Below are positions 57,814 through 64,000 of a stretch of 64,000 nucleotides of DNA, in pieces (the stretch's first letter is position 1; each line of letters starts with the position of its first letter). The stretch comes from Pseudokineococcus lusitanus (GTDB taxonomy: Bacteria > Actinomycetota > Actinomycetes > Actinomycetales > Quadrisphaeraceae): positions 433,879 through 497,878 of the forward strand of contig NZ_RJKN01000003.1 of assembly GCF_003751265.1 (NCBI RefSeq), given 5' to 3'. The notes beneath the pieces were generated by a model that saw only the letters and a program-made list of their open reading frames with translations, was not told the origin of the DNA and ran no database searches. The position numbers and the translations under genes are program-made.

Positions 57814-58784
57814 GACGTCGCCCCGGGGCGGCCCGCGAGGGCGAGGCGGACCGGCGCGGTGAGGGCGCCGACGACGGCGCGGGGGCCCCGCGGCATCCGG
57901 GTGCGCCACTCGTCGTCCTCGCGGAGGGCGACGGCGCCCGAGCCGTGCCGGTCCGGGTTGCCGGCGACCGTGTGCGTCGGCGCGAGGTGCACCTGCGGGA
58001 CGCCGTCCGCCCCGCGGCGCACGAGCGGGGCGTCCCCGCCGGCGACCCCGTCGTCGGGCAGGTCGGCGACCCGGGCGACGGCGGCGAGCGCCGCCTCGGG
58101 GCGCGCCACGAGGTCGGTGTAGCGGACGCGCACCGCACGCCCGGCGCGCGGCGGCCACCAGGCGGCGGCCGCGGCGTTCCACAGCGCCCAGAGCGCGGTG
58201 CTGCGCAGGAGGCCGGGGCGGGGCATGAGCGTCTCCTCCCCCGGGACGTCCCGGGTCGGCTTGCGGCGCTGCCAGGACCAGGCGGTGGCCCGCGGGTCGC
58301 GCACGAGGTGGACGACGCGGAGGTCGACGTCGGGCAGCCCCTCGAGCAGCAGCCCGTAGGTCGGCAGCTTCGAGGGGTCGACGACGACGCGGGCGCCGGT
58401 CACGCGGGCCGTGGCCCGGTAGAGGTCGGCGAGGACCGCGTCGTCGGGGTGCCGGGCGAGCGGGCGGCGGCCGGCCGCGCGCCGCAGGAGCACCGCGGGC
58501 AGGCGCCGCACGCGCAGCCGGGCCCGCAGCCGCGCGGCGAGGGCCGCCGGGTCGAGGTCGGGGTGGGCGCGGCGGACCTCCGCGAGCACCGCCGACCACA
58601 CCGGGCACGCCGAGAAGGCGCGGCCGCAGCCGCACCGGTGGTCCTCGACGGCCCCGCGCGACCACAGGTAGCGCAGCTCCCCGGCGCAGAAGGCGCCCGG
58701 CAGCTGCCCGGTCGCCGAGGCCAGCAGGGTCGACCCGCTGCGGCCGCTGCCCGCGACGAGGAGGACGACGACGGGCTCAGCCAC
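57810..58784 (-). CDS. Sulfotransferase family protein 3
   Basis: 324 residues from GTG 58784 (GTG 58793 also possible). 5'-PSB site LLVAGSGRSGSTLLASAT, 3'-PB site VVHLVRDPRATAWSWQRRK near 155, DPSKLPTYG, and a distinctive Cys-rich HRCGCGRAFSACPVW near 55. The Cys cluster could bind metal. Overlaps the glycosyltransferase stop. Acceptor unknown. NPDRHGSGAVALREDDEW near the C-terminus is a typical conserved end. Confidence 0.85.
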   Translation of the reverse strand: MAEPVVVLLVAGSGRSGSTLLASATGQLPGAFCAGELRYLWSRGAVEDHRCGCGRAFSACPVWSAVLAEVRRAHPDLDPAALAARLRARLRVRRLPAVLLRRAAGRRPLARHPDDAVLADLYRATARVTGARVVVDPSKLPTYGLLLEGLPDVDLRVVHLVRDPRATAWSWQRRKPTRDVPGEETLMPRPGLLRSTALWALWNAAAAAWWPPRAGRAVRVRYTDLVARPEAALAAVARVADLPDDGVAGGDAPLVRRGADGVPQVHLAPTHTVAGNPDRHGSGAVALREDDEWRTRMPRGPRAVVGALTAPVRLALAGRPGATS

Positions 58785-60099
58785 GGGACGCACCCGCCGT
58801 CGGCGCCGCGGGGGGAAGGGGCTCCGCCGTCCCGGCGTAGACGGCGTCGAGCAGGCGCACGTGCGCGGCGGGGTCGTGCTCGACGAGCACCCGCGCGCGG
58901 CCCGCGGCCCCCATCGCGGCGGCGCCGGCCGGGTCCTCGACGAGCCGCGTGAGGGCCGCCGCGAGGGCGGCGGGGTCCTCGGCCGGGACGACGAGGCCGT
59001 CGACGCCGTCGCGGACGAGCTCGGGGGCGCCGCCGAGCGCGGTGACGACCGCCGGCACCCCGGCGGCGAGGGCCTCGGTGACGGCCAGCGGCGCGTTCTC
59101 GGACCAGCGGGAGGGGACGGCCGCGGCGACGGCGCCGGCCACGAGCGCCCGGACGTCGTCGGCGGGCAGGCGGCCGTGGAAGACGACCCGGCCGGGCGCG
59201 ACCTCCCGGGCGAGGGCCTCGAGGTCGGCCCGCGCGGGGCCGTCGCCCGCCACGTGGAGGCGGCGGACCGCGGGCGCGGCGGCGAGCGCGCGCAGGAGCA
59301 CGTCGACCCCCTTCTCGGGCGAGAGGCGGCCGGCCACGACGACGTCGCGGCGCGCCGCCGCGGGCACGAGGACGTCGGCCGGGACGGGGGCGGCGGGGTT
59401 GCGGACGACGTGCGTGCGGCCGACGCCCACGCCGGCGCGGGCCAGCACGCCCGCGAGGAAGCGGCTGGGGGCGACGAGGGCGTGGACGCCGTCGTACGCG
59501 CCGAGCGCGCGGTGCAGGGCCGTCTCCACGGCGACGACGCCGCTGGCGGCGAGCGAGCCGCCCTTGCAGCGGTGCCGGACCGCCTGCAGCGGCCCGAGGA
59601 CGCCCGGGCGGACGCAGCCGTCGCACGGGCGGGGCGGTCCGCCGTCGCGGCCCGGCGCGAGCATCTGGTAGCTGGGGCAGACGAGCTTGTAGTCGTGGAG
59701 CGTCATGACGCAGCGGACGCCCGCCCGCCGCACCGGCGCGAGGACCGACGGCGACAGCTGGTGGTAGATGTTGTGGCAGTGCACGACGTCCGGCGAGAAG
59801 CGCTGCAGCGCAGCGCTCATGCCGCGCCGCGCGGCCGGCGACCACACCGTGCCCGCGGCGGCCCGGACGCCCGCGAGCCCGGGCGGGGCGGGCTCCAGCT
59901 CCACGTGCGGCGCGAGGACGTCGCGCAGCGGGGCCCCGAGGGCGGCGTCGAGGACGTCGGGGGCCGGGTCGTCCGGGTGCCGCATGCCCCAGAGCGCGAC
60001 GGCGTGGCCGGCGGCACGCTGCTGCTCGGCGAGGTCGAGGACGTGCGCCTCGGCCCCGCCCCGGCGGTGGAGGAACTTGTTGACGTGCAGGACCCGCAC
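58777..60099 (-). CDS. GT4-family glycosyltransferase
   Basis: 440 residues from GTG 60099, nine bases after gaggagg. N-terminal acceptor domain begins VRVLHVNKFLHRRGGAEAHV; CHNIYHQLSP and MTLHDYKLVCPSYQML follow. The C-terminal donor domain has VVAGRLSPEKGVDVLLRAL and the E-x7-E block ENAPLAVTEALAAGVPAVV typical of retaining GT-B GT4 enzymes. Predicted to add a sugar to a polysaccharide or glycolipid. First gene of the minus-strand operon, ahead of two sulfotransferases. Four or so Cys near 165 (CDGCVRP, HRCKGG) resemble a small zinc site. Confidence 0.88.
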   Translation of the reverse strand: MRVLHVNKFLHRRGGAEAHVLDLAEQQRAAGHAVALWGMRHPDDPAPDVLDAALGAPLRDVLAPHVELEPAPPGLAGVRAAAGTVWSPAARRGMSAALQRFSPDVVHCHNIYHQLSPSVLAPVRRAGVRCVMTLHDYKLVCPSYQMLAPGRDGGPPRPCDGCVRPGVLGPLQAVRHRCKGGSLAASGVVAVETALHRALGAYDGVHALVAPSRFLAGVLARAGVGVGRTHVVRNPAAPVPADVLVPAAARRDVVVAGRLSPEKGVDVLLRALAAAPAVRRLHVAGDGPARADLEALAREVAPGRVVFHGRLPADDVRALVAGAVAAAVPSRWSENAPLAVTEALAAGVPAVVTALGGAPELVRDGVDGLVVPAEDPAALAAALTRLVEDPAGAAAMGAAGRARVLVEHDPAAHVRLLDAVYAGTAEPLPPAAPTAGASRG

Positions 60100-60483
60100 G
60101 CGCAGCGACCTCCTCGTCGTCGTCCCCCGTGACCGCGGCCCCGTGTCCTTGCTGTCCCGGGGCACCCGTACCCCACCACACCGGGCACCCCGGGGGGTCC
60201 GCCGCCCCGCTGGTGCCGCCCCGGGCACCCCGTCGGGTGACGCCCGCGGGCCCCTCCCCGCGCGACGTGTGGCCATGACGCCCGCCCGACCGGGCCTCCC
60301 CTCGCGACGTGCGGCCATGAGGCGCGTCCTGGGCGTCGGCCCTCGCGCACACGGCCGCACGTCGCGGGAGGGGAGGGCGGGGCAGGGCCAGGGGCGGGGC
60401 CGTGCGAGGCGGCCCGGCGGGCGGCGGGGGCGTGCGAGCATGCGCCCCAGGTATCCGACGACGCAGGGCAGCGGGGGACGGCG
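60100..60483. other. Divergent intergenic region with repeats
   Basis: About 380 bp between the GT4 and the plus-strand sulfotransferase operons. It holds three related elements: cgcgacgtgtggccatga at 60261-60278, cgcgacgtgcggccatga at 60303-60320 (42-bp offset), and an inverted copy around 60345-60376. No gene is seen. Confidence 0.6.
60248..60378. repeat. Direct and inverted repeats, 42-bp offset
   Basis: Two direct copies of a unit with ggg-c-ctcccc then cgcgacgtg[t/c]ggccatga, and an inverted copy that contains ggccgcacgtcgcg followed by ggaggggagg. The second direct copy and the inverted copy can form a long imperfect hairpin. Function may be regulatory or terminating. Confidence 0.65.
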
Positions 60484-61446
60484 ATGACGCGAGCAGCGCA
60501 CCCGGACGCGGCCGACGGCGTCGCCGGGGCCGCGGCCCACGCGGCGCGGAAGGTCGCCCGGCACGTCCGCTGGGCCCGCACCGAGGGCGTCGGGCGGCTC
60601 GTCGAGGAGGACCGCCTCGACCCGCGCGAGCGCCTGCGCACCGCCTGGGCCGGGGCGAGGTGGCGTGCGGCGCACGGGCTCCCGCGCGGCAGCGCCCGCC
60701 CCGTCTACGTCGTCGGGCTGCAGCGCTCCGGGACGAACATGCTCCTGCGCGGGGTCGACGCCGCCCCCGAGGTCGAGGTCCGGGGCGAGGGCGACCGCCG
60801 CACGATGCACCGGTACCGGCTGCGCGGCGAGGACGCCGTCGTCGCCGCCGTCGGGCGCAGCCGCTCCCGGGTGCTCCTGCTCAAGCCGCTCTGCGACTCC
60901 CAGCACGTGGACCGGCTCCTGGACTCCCCCCGCCTGCCCGGCGGCCGCGCCCTGTGGGTCTACCGCGAGCCGCTGGCGCGGGCCCGCTCGGAGGTGTCGA
61001 AGTTCGGCACCTCCTCGCTGCGCGCGCTGCAGGCGGTGGCGGCCGGCGACGGCGGCCGGACGTGGCAGGGCGAGCGCCTCTCCCCCGCCTCGGTGGAGCT
61101 CGTCCGCTCCTTCGACCCGGCCACGTCGCTGTCGCCGCTCGGCGCGGCGCTCGTCCTGTGGTCGGTGCGCAACCGCCTCGTCGCCGAGCTCGGCCTCGAC
61201 GCCCGCGACGACGTCGCCCTCCTGTCCTACGACGCCCTCGTGGCCGACCCGGCGGCGGAGGTGCAGCGGCTCTGCGAGCACGTCGGCCTCGTCCCCCGGC
61301 CCGCGCTGTGGGAGCACGTCGAGGCCCGCGCCACCCACCCCCCGCGGGTCGAGGCCGAGCCGCGCGCCGTCGCGCTCGCCGAGCAGGTCCACGCCGAGCT
61401 CGCCGCGGCGCGCGGCCGCCGCGACGCGACGGCGGCCGGCCGGTGA
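60484..61446 (+). CDS. Sulfotransferase family protein 4
   Basis: 320 residues from ATG 60484, with gggggac upstream. A 65-residue basic helical start precedes the 5'-PSB site YVVGLQRSGTNMLLRGVDA and the 3'-PB site LWVYREPLARARSEVSKFG near 165. KPLCDSQHVDRLLDSP and LLSYDALVADPAAEVQRLC are family-like. It opens a three-gene operon (sulfotransferase, lipoprotein, sulfotransferase) with GTGA overlaps. Confidence 0.83.
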   Translation: MTRAAHPDAADGVAGAAAHAARKVARHVRWARTEGVGRLVEEDRLDPRERLRTAWAGARWRAAHGLPRGSARPVYVVGLQRSGTNMLLRGVDAAPEVEVRGEGDRRTMHRYRLRGEDAVVAAVGRSRSRVLLLKPLCDSQHVDRLLDSPRLPGGRALWVYREPLARARSEVSKFGTSSLRALQAVAAGDGGRTWQGERLSPASVELVRSFDPATSLSPLGAALVLWSVRNRLVAELGLDARDDVALLSYDALVADPAAEVQRLCEHVGLVPRPALWEHVEARATHPPRVEAEPRAVALAEQVHAELAAARGRRDATAAGR

Positions 61447-63017
61447 CGCGGCGTCGCGGCGCGCGGGCCACGGCGGTGGCCCTGGCGGGCGTGCTGGCCC
61501 TCGGCGCGTGCACGGGCGACGAGCCCGCCCCGCCCGCGCCCCCGACCACGCCGACGCCCTCCACCGGCGCCACGCCGGCGCCCTCGGCGACGGCGGACGG
61601 CGGCACCGGCGGCTGGGCGGGTCTCGGCGAGGGCGCCCCGGCGGGCGAGCCGGGCCCCGAGCTCGTGGGCCTGGGCGCCAAGTGGGACTGGAGCCGCGCC
61701 GCGCAGACGGCCGGCTGGATCGAGCGCTCCGGCGGCGGGCCGACGTTCTACGAGGTCGTGTGGTGCGACGTCGAGCCCCGCGAGGGCGAGCGCGACTGGT
61801 CCGCGGTGGACCAGGTGCTCGACCGCGCGGAGGACCTCGGCGTCGACCTCGGCGCCTTCCTGCTCAAGGTCCGCACCGGCCGCTGCTGGGCCACCGGCGG
61901 CACGGCCGAGCACCCGCGCGGCGGGGGCGCCGGCACGCGCGGGAAGACGGAGTCCGCCCCGCCGCTCGACACGGCGGCCTACACCGACTTCGTCACCGAG
62001 CTCGTCGGGCGCGGCGCGGAGCGGGGCGTCCGCTCCTGGGCGGTCGAGAACGAGGTCAACGCGCCGGCCTTCTGGGCCGGCTCCGCCGAGGAGTACGCCG
62101 ACCTCGCCCGCGTCGCCGCGGCGGCCGTCCGCGCCGCCGACCCCGGCGCGCGCGTGCTCGACTCGGGCGTCAGCAGCGTCGCCCACGGGTACGGCGTCGT
62201 CCGTCACGTGCAGCGCACGGAGGGCGACGAGGCCGCAGTCGAGGCGTGGAACGCCTACTACGCGAACCGCATCGGCACGCGGGGGCAGCAGCTGCCGCGG
62301 GTGGTCGACGCCGCCGCGCTCGCCGACGTCCTGGCCGGGGAGCCGGCGCAGCGCTCGCTCGCCCAGCTCGACGCCGTCGACGAGCTGGTGGCCGACGGCA
62401 CGGTCGACGCGCGCCAGGTGCACTTCTACGAGCCGTGGGACCAGGTGGCGCCGCTCTTCGCCTACCTGCGCGACGCGACGCCGGCCGACGTGCCGCTCGA
62501 GGTGTGGGAGCTCGGCGCCTTCGCCCGCGGCGGGGAGGCCCCCGACGCCGAGCCCGCCGTGCGGGACGCCGACGTCCTCCGTGCCACCGCGGCCGTGCTC
62601 GCCGAGGGCGCCACCGTCGCGGTGTGGCTGCCCCTGGCGGTGAACCCGGACGGGCGGAACCCCGACGAGCCGCGGTGGGGCCTGCTCGACGGCGGCGGCC
62701 GCGAGCGCGGCGCCTCGGCCGGCTTCACGGCGCTCGCGCAGGCGGCCGACCGCGGCGGCGTCCGCGCCGTCCCCGTCGACACCGGCGCGGTGCGGGGCGT
62801 CGCCCTCGTGGGCGGGACCGGCTTCGCCGTCACCGCCGTCGTGTGGGCGGACGAGGCCCCCGTGGCGCTGGGGGCCGGGCTCGACGCCGTCGCGACGGTG
62901 ACGACGGACGCGGCGGGCGTCGCGGCGGCCGCCCCCGGGGACGCCGACGAGGTGGGCGAGGCGCCCGTCGTCGTCACGGCGCCCGACGTGGACGCCCTCG
63001 TGGCGGGCCTCGCGTGA
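61443..63017 (+). CDS. Lipoprotein with glycoside-hydrolase-like barrel
   Basis: 524 residues, GTG 61443 overlapping the sulfotransferase stop. Lipobox LALGAC gives an N-terminal lipid anchor, then a Thr/Pro-rich linker. The catalytic-like domain has GAKWDWSRAAQTAGWIERSG, SWAVENEVNAPAFW with a Glu-Asn-Glu resembling clan A acid/base Glu, HFYEPWDQVAPLF, and VWELGAFARGG with a second Glu. It is probably a surface enzyme or binder acting on a polysaccharide. Exact GH family uncertain. Sits between two sulfotransferases, so the substrate may be sulfated. Confidence 0.7.
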   Translation: MTRRRGARATAVALAGVLALGACTGDEPAPPAPPTTPTPSTGATPAPSATADGGTGGWAGLGEGAPAGEPGPELVGLGAKWDWSRAAQTAGWIERSGGGPTFYEVVWCDVEPREGERDWSAVDQVLDRAEDLGVDLGAFLLKVRTGRCWATGGTAEHPRGGGAGTRGKTESAPPLDTAAYTDFVTELVGRGAERGVRSWAVENEVNAPAFWAGSAEEYADLARVAAAAVRAADPGARVLDSGVSSVAHGYGVVRHVQRTEGDEAAVEAWNAYYANRIGTRGQQLPRVVDAAALADVLAGEPAQRSLAQLDAVDELVADGTVDARQVHFYEPWDQVAPLFAYLRDATPADVPLEVWELGAFARGGEAPDAEPAVRDADVLRATAAVLAEGATVAVWLPLAVNPDGRNPDEPRWGLLDGGGRERGASAGFTALAQAADRGGVRAVPVDTGAVRGVALVGGTGFAVTAVVWADEAPVALGAGLDAVATVTTDAAGVAAAAPGDADEVGEAPVVVTAPDVDALVAGLA

Positions 63018-63904
63018 CCGGCGCCGACGACGCCGCCCTGCCCGACCCGGCCCGCGTCGTCTGCGTCGGAGGGCTGCACCGCAGCGGCACGACGCCGCTG
63101 GCGCGCGCCCTCGCCGCCCACCCGCAGGTGAGCGGGCTGGTGGGGACGGGCGTGAAGGAGGACGAGGGCCAGCACCTCCAGGACGTCTACCCCCGCGCCA
63201 AGGTCCACGGCGGCAGCGGGCGGTTCGCCCGGGCGGCGGCCGCGCACCTCACCGAGGCCTCGCCGCTGGCGACGGCGGACGCCGGCGCCCGGCTGCTGCG
63301 CGCCTGGGTGCCGTACTGGGACACCTCCCGGCCCGTGCTCGTCGAGAAGTCGCCCCCGGACATGCTCATGGGGCGCTTCCTCCAGGCGGTCCTGCCCGGG
63401 TCGGCGCTCGTCGTCGTCGTGCGCCACCCCGTCGTCGTCGCCCTGTCGACGAAGAAGTGGCGGAGCGTCGTCTCGCGGGACCCGCGCCGGCACGAGGGGC
63501 TGGCGTCCCTCGTCGAGCACTGGGTCGTGGCGCACCGCCGCCTGCTCGAGGACCTGCCCTCCCTGCGGGCCGCCGGTGCGCGCGTCCACCTCCTGCACTA
63601 CGAGGACCTCGTCCGCGCCCCGGCCGCGGAGCTGGGACGCCTGGGCGCCACGCTGGGCCTCGACGGGCCCGTGCCGGCCGACGGGCTGACCGCGGCCCGC
63701 AGCGAGCGCTACGAGCAGCAGTGGGCCCGCGCGGCCGCGTGGTGGCGGCCGTCCTCGGCGTGGCGCCGGGCCGTCGAGCGCCGGCACCCGGGCGACGTCG
63801 CCGCGCTCGGCTACGACCTCGTGGACCTGCGGGCGCGGGGCCCCTGGTCGGAGGCCGCCCGGGCGCTCGCAGGGCCGGCGACGCCGCCGGACCCGGTCGG
63901 CTAG
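63014..63904 (+). CDS. Sulfotransferase family protein 5
   Basis: 296 residues, GTG 63014 overlapping the lipoprotein stop. 5'-PSB site VVCVGGLHRSGTTPLARALAAHP, 3'-PB site LVVVVRHPVVVALSTKKWRS near 135. LVEKSPPDMLMGRFLQAVLPG and LLHYEDLVRAPAAELGRL fit the family. It ends in TAG within CTAG next to the repeated terminal sequence. Last gene in the window. Confidence 0.85.
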   Translation: MTGADDAALPDPARVVCVGGLHRSGTTPLARALAAHPQVSGLVGTGVKEDEGQHLQDVYPRAKVHGGSGRFARAAAAHLTEASPLATADAGARLLRAWVPYWDTSRPVLVEKSPPDMLMGRFLQAVLPGSALVVVVRHPVVVALSTKKWRSVVSRDPRRHEGLASLVEHWVVAHRRLLEDLPSLRAAGARVHLLHYEDLVRAPAAELGRLGATLGLDGPVPADGLTAARSERYEQQWARAAAWWRPSSAWRRAVERRHPGDVAALGYDLVDLRARGPWSEAARALAGPATPPDPVG

Positions 63905-63921
63905 ATGTACTGCCCAGGGAC
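63900..63921. repeat. 22-bp sequence shared with 1157-1178
   Basis: gctag, a variable base, and tgtactgcccagggac match the left copy with one mismatch. Here the sequence continues rightward for at least 79 bases with a GTGAG-rich composition (gtgagtgcgacgtgagcg...), unlike the left copy. It directly follows the sulfotransferase stop. Confidence 0.5.
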
Positions 63922-64000
63922 GTTGGTCGGGTGAGTGCGACGTGAGCGTGTGAGCGCGTCGTGACGTGAGCGAGGACCTCCCGGTGTGGAGTGGGACTGC
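63905..64000. mobile_element. Possible left end of an insertion sequence (truncated by window)
   Basis: The end starts TGT and carries repeated gtgag/gacgtgag motifs that could be transposase-binding subrepeats. It lies against CTAG, a typical target of several IS families. The remainder lies outside the window and no transposase can be seen, so the call is tentative. Confidence 0.35.

Overview
This is a very GC-rich stretch of an actinobacterial chromosome: third codon positions are almost always G or C, GTG starts are common, and TGA is the usual stop. Actinobacterial markers include mycothiol S-conjugate amidase (mca), the MurT/GatD lipid II amidating pair, DUF4245, DUF4307, DUF501, a short-chain Z-isoprenyl diphosphate synthase and a 13E12-type DUF222-HNH protein. 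From memory, the gene order follows the Mycobacterium tuberculosis Rv1023-Rv1108c segment (eno, FtsB-like, DUF501, ppx ... cbs, metB, greA, mca, YyaL-like, hemolysin III, Z-FPP synthase, phoH2, fum, glpX, DUF4245, xseB/xseA). The window is therefore a conserved backbone with insertions. Genus is not resolvable from sequence alone; a Kineosporiales- or Micrococcales-like actinobacterium fits best.

Layout. 1-4.1 kb: xseA end, xseB, DUF1802, DUF4245, glpX and a PfkB sugar kinase. 4.2-8.7 kb: a minus-strand LpqY-SugABC-type sugar importer. 8.9-17.5 kb: fumC, a secreted SLT-like cell-wall enzyme, phoH2, a Z-prenyl transferase, a hemolysin III (TrhA) protein and a LexA-boxed DUF222-HNH gene. 17.6-27.8 kb: YyaL-like thioredoxin protein, a large membrane protein, an RsbW-like ATPase, the translationally coupled mca-smallTM-murT-gatD operon, DUF4307 and greA. 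27.9-36.2 kb: a DrrAB-type exporter, metB-ilvA, a YczE/YczR pair with an extra 59-aa membrane protein, and msrA. 36.3-41.4 kb: a ribose/fructose-type ABC importer divergent from a LacI regulator, a methyltransferase and a small acidic protein. 41.6-51.9 kb: cbs, an SGNH hydrolase, a Bax-inhibitor protein, an unusual tRNA, a family-5 uracil-DNA glycosylase, ppx, a phytoene-desaturase-like oxidoreductase, DUF501, ftsB and eno. 52-64 kb: an accessory envelope locus with a secreted beta-helix protein, five sulfotransferases, one GT4 glycosyltransferase, a lipoprotein resembling a glycoside hydrolase, and a VapBC module.

How the genes work together. Central carbon genes (glpX, eno, fumC, PfkB) sit beside two ABC sugar importers. 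Transsulfuration (cbs, metB, ilvA), mycothiol (mca) and msrA form a sulfur and redox theme. MurT/GatD, FtsB, the SLT enzyme and the Z-prenyl transferase serve the cell envelope. The last 9 kb looks like a system for making, sulfating and trimming a surface glycan; this is inferred from family content only.

Most notable structural observations: (1) a class I tRNA with a UAA anticodon, whose anticodon is also the stop codon of the upstream glycosylase gene; (2) a near-identical 22-bp sequence ending in tgtactgcccagggac at both ends of the window, next to CTAG; (3) two intergenic tandem arrays of hairpin repeats, both with an exact 41-bp period; (4) a cluster of operator-like palindromes in front of regulators and toxin-antitoxin genes.
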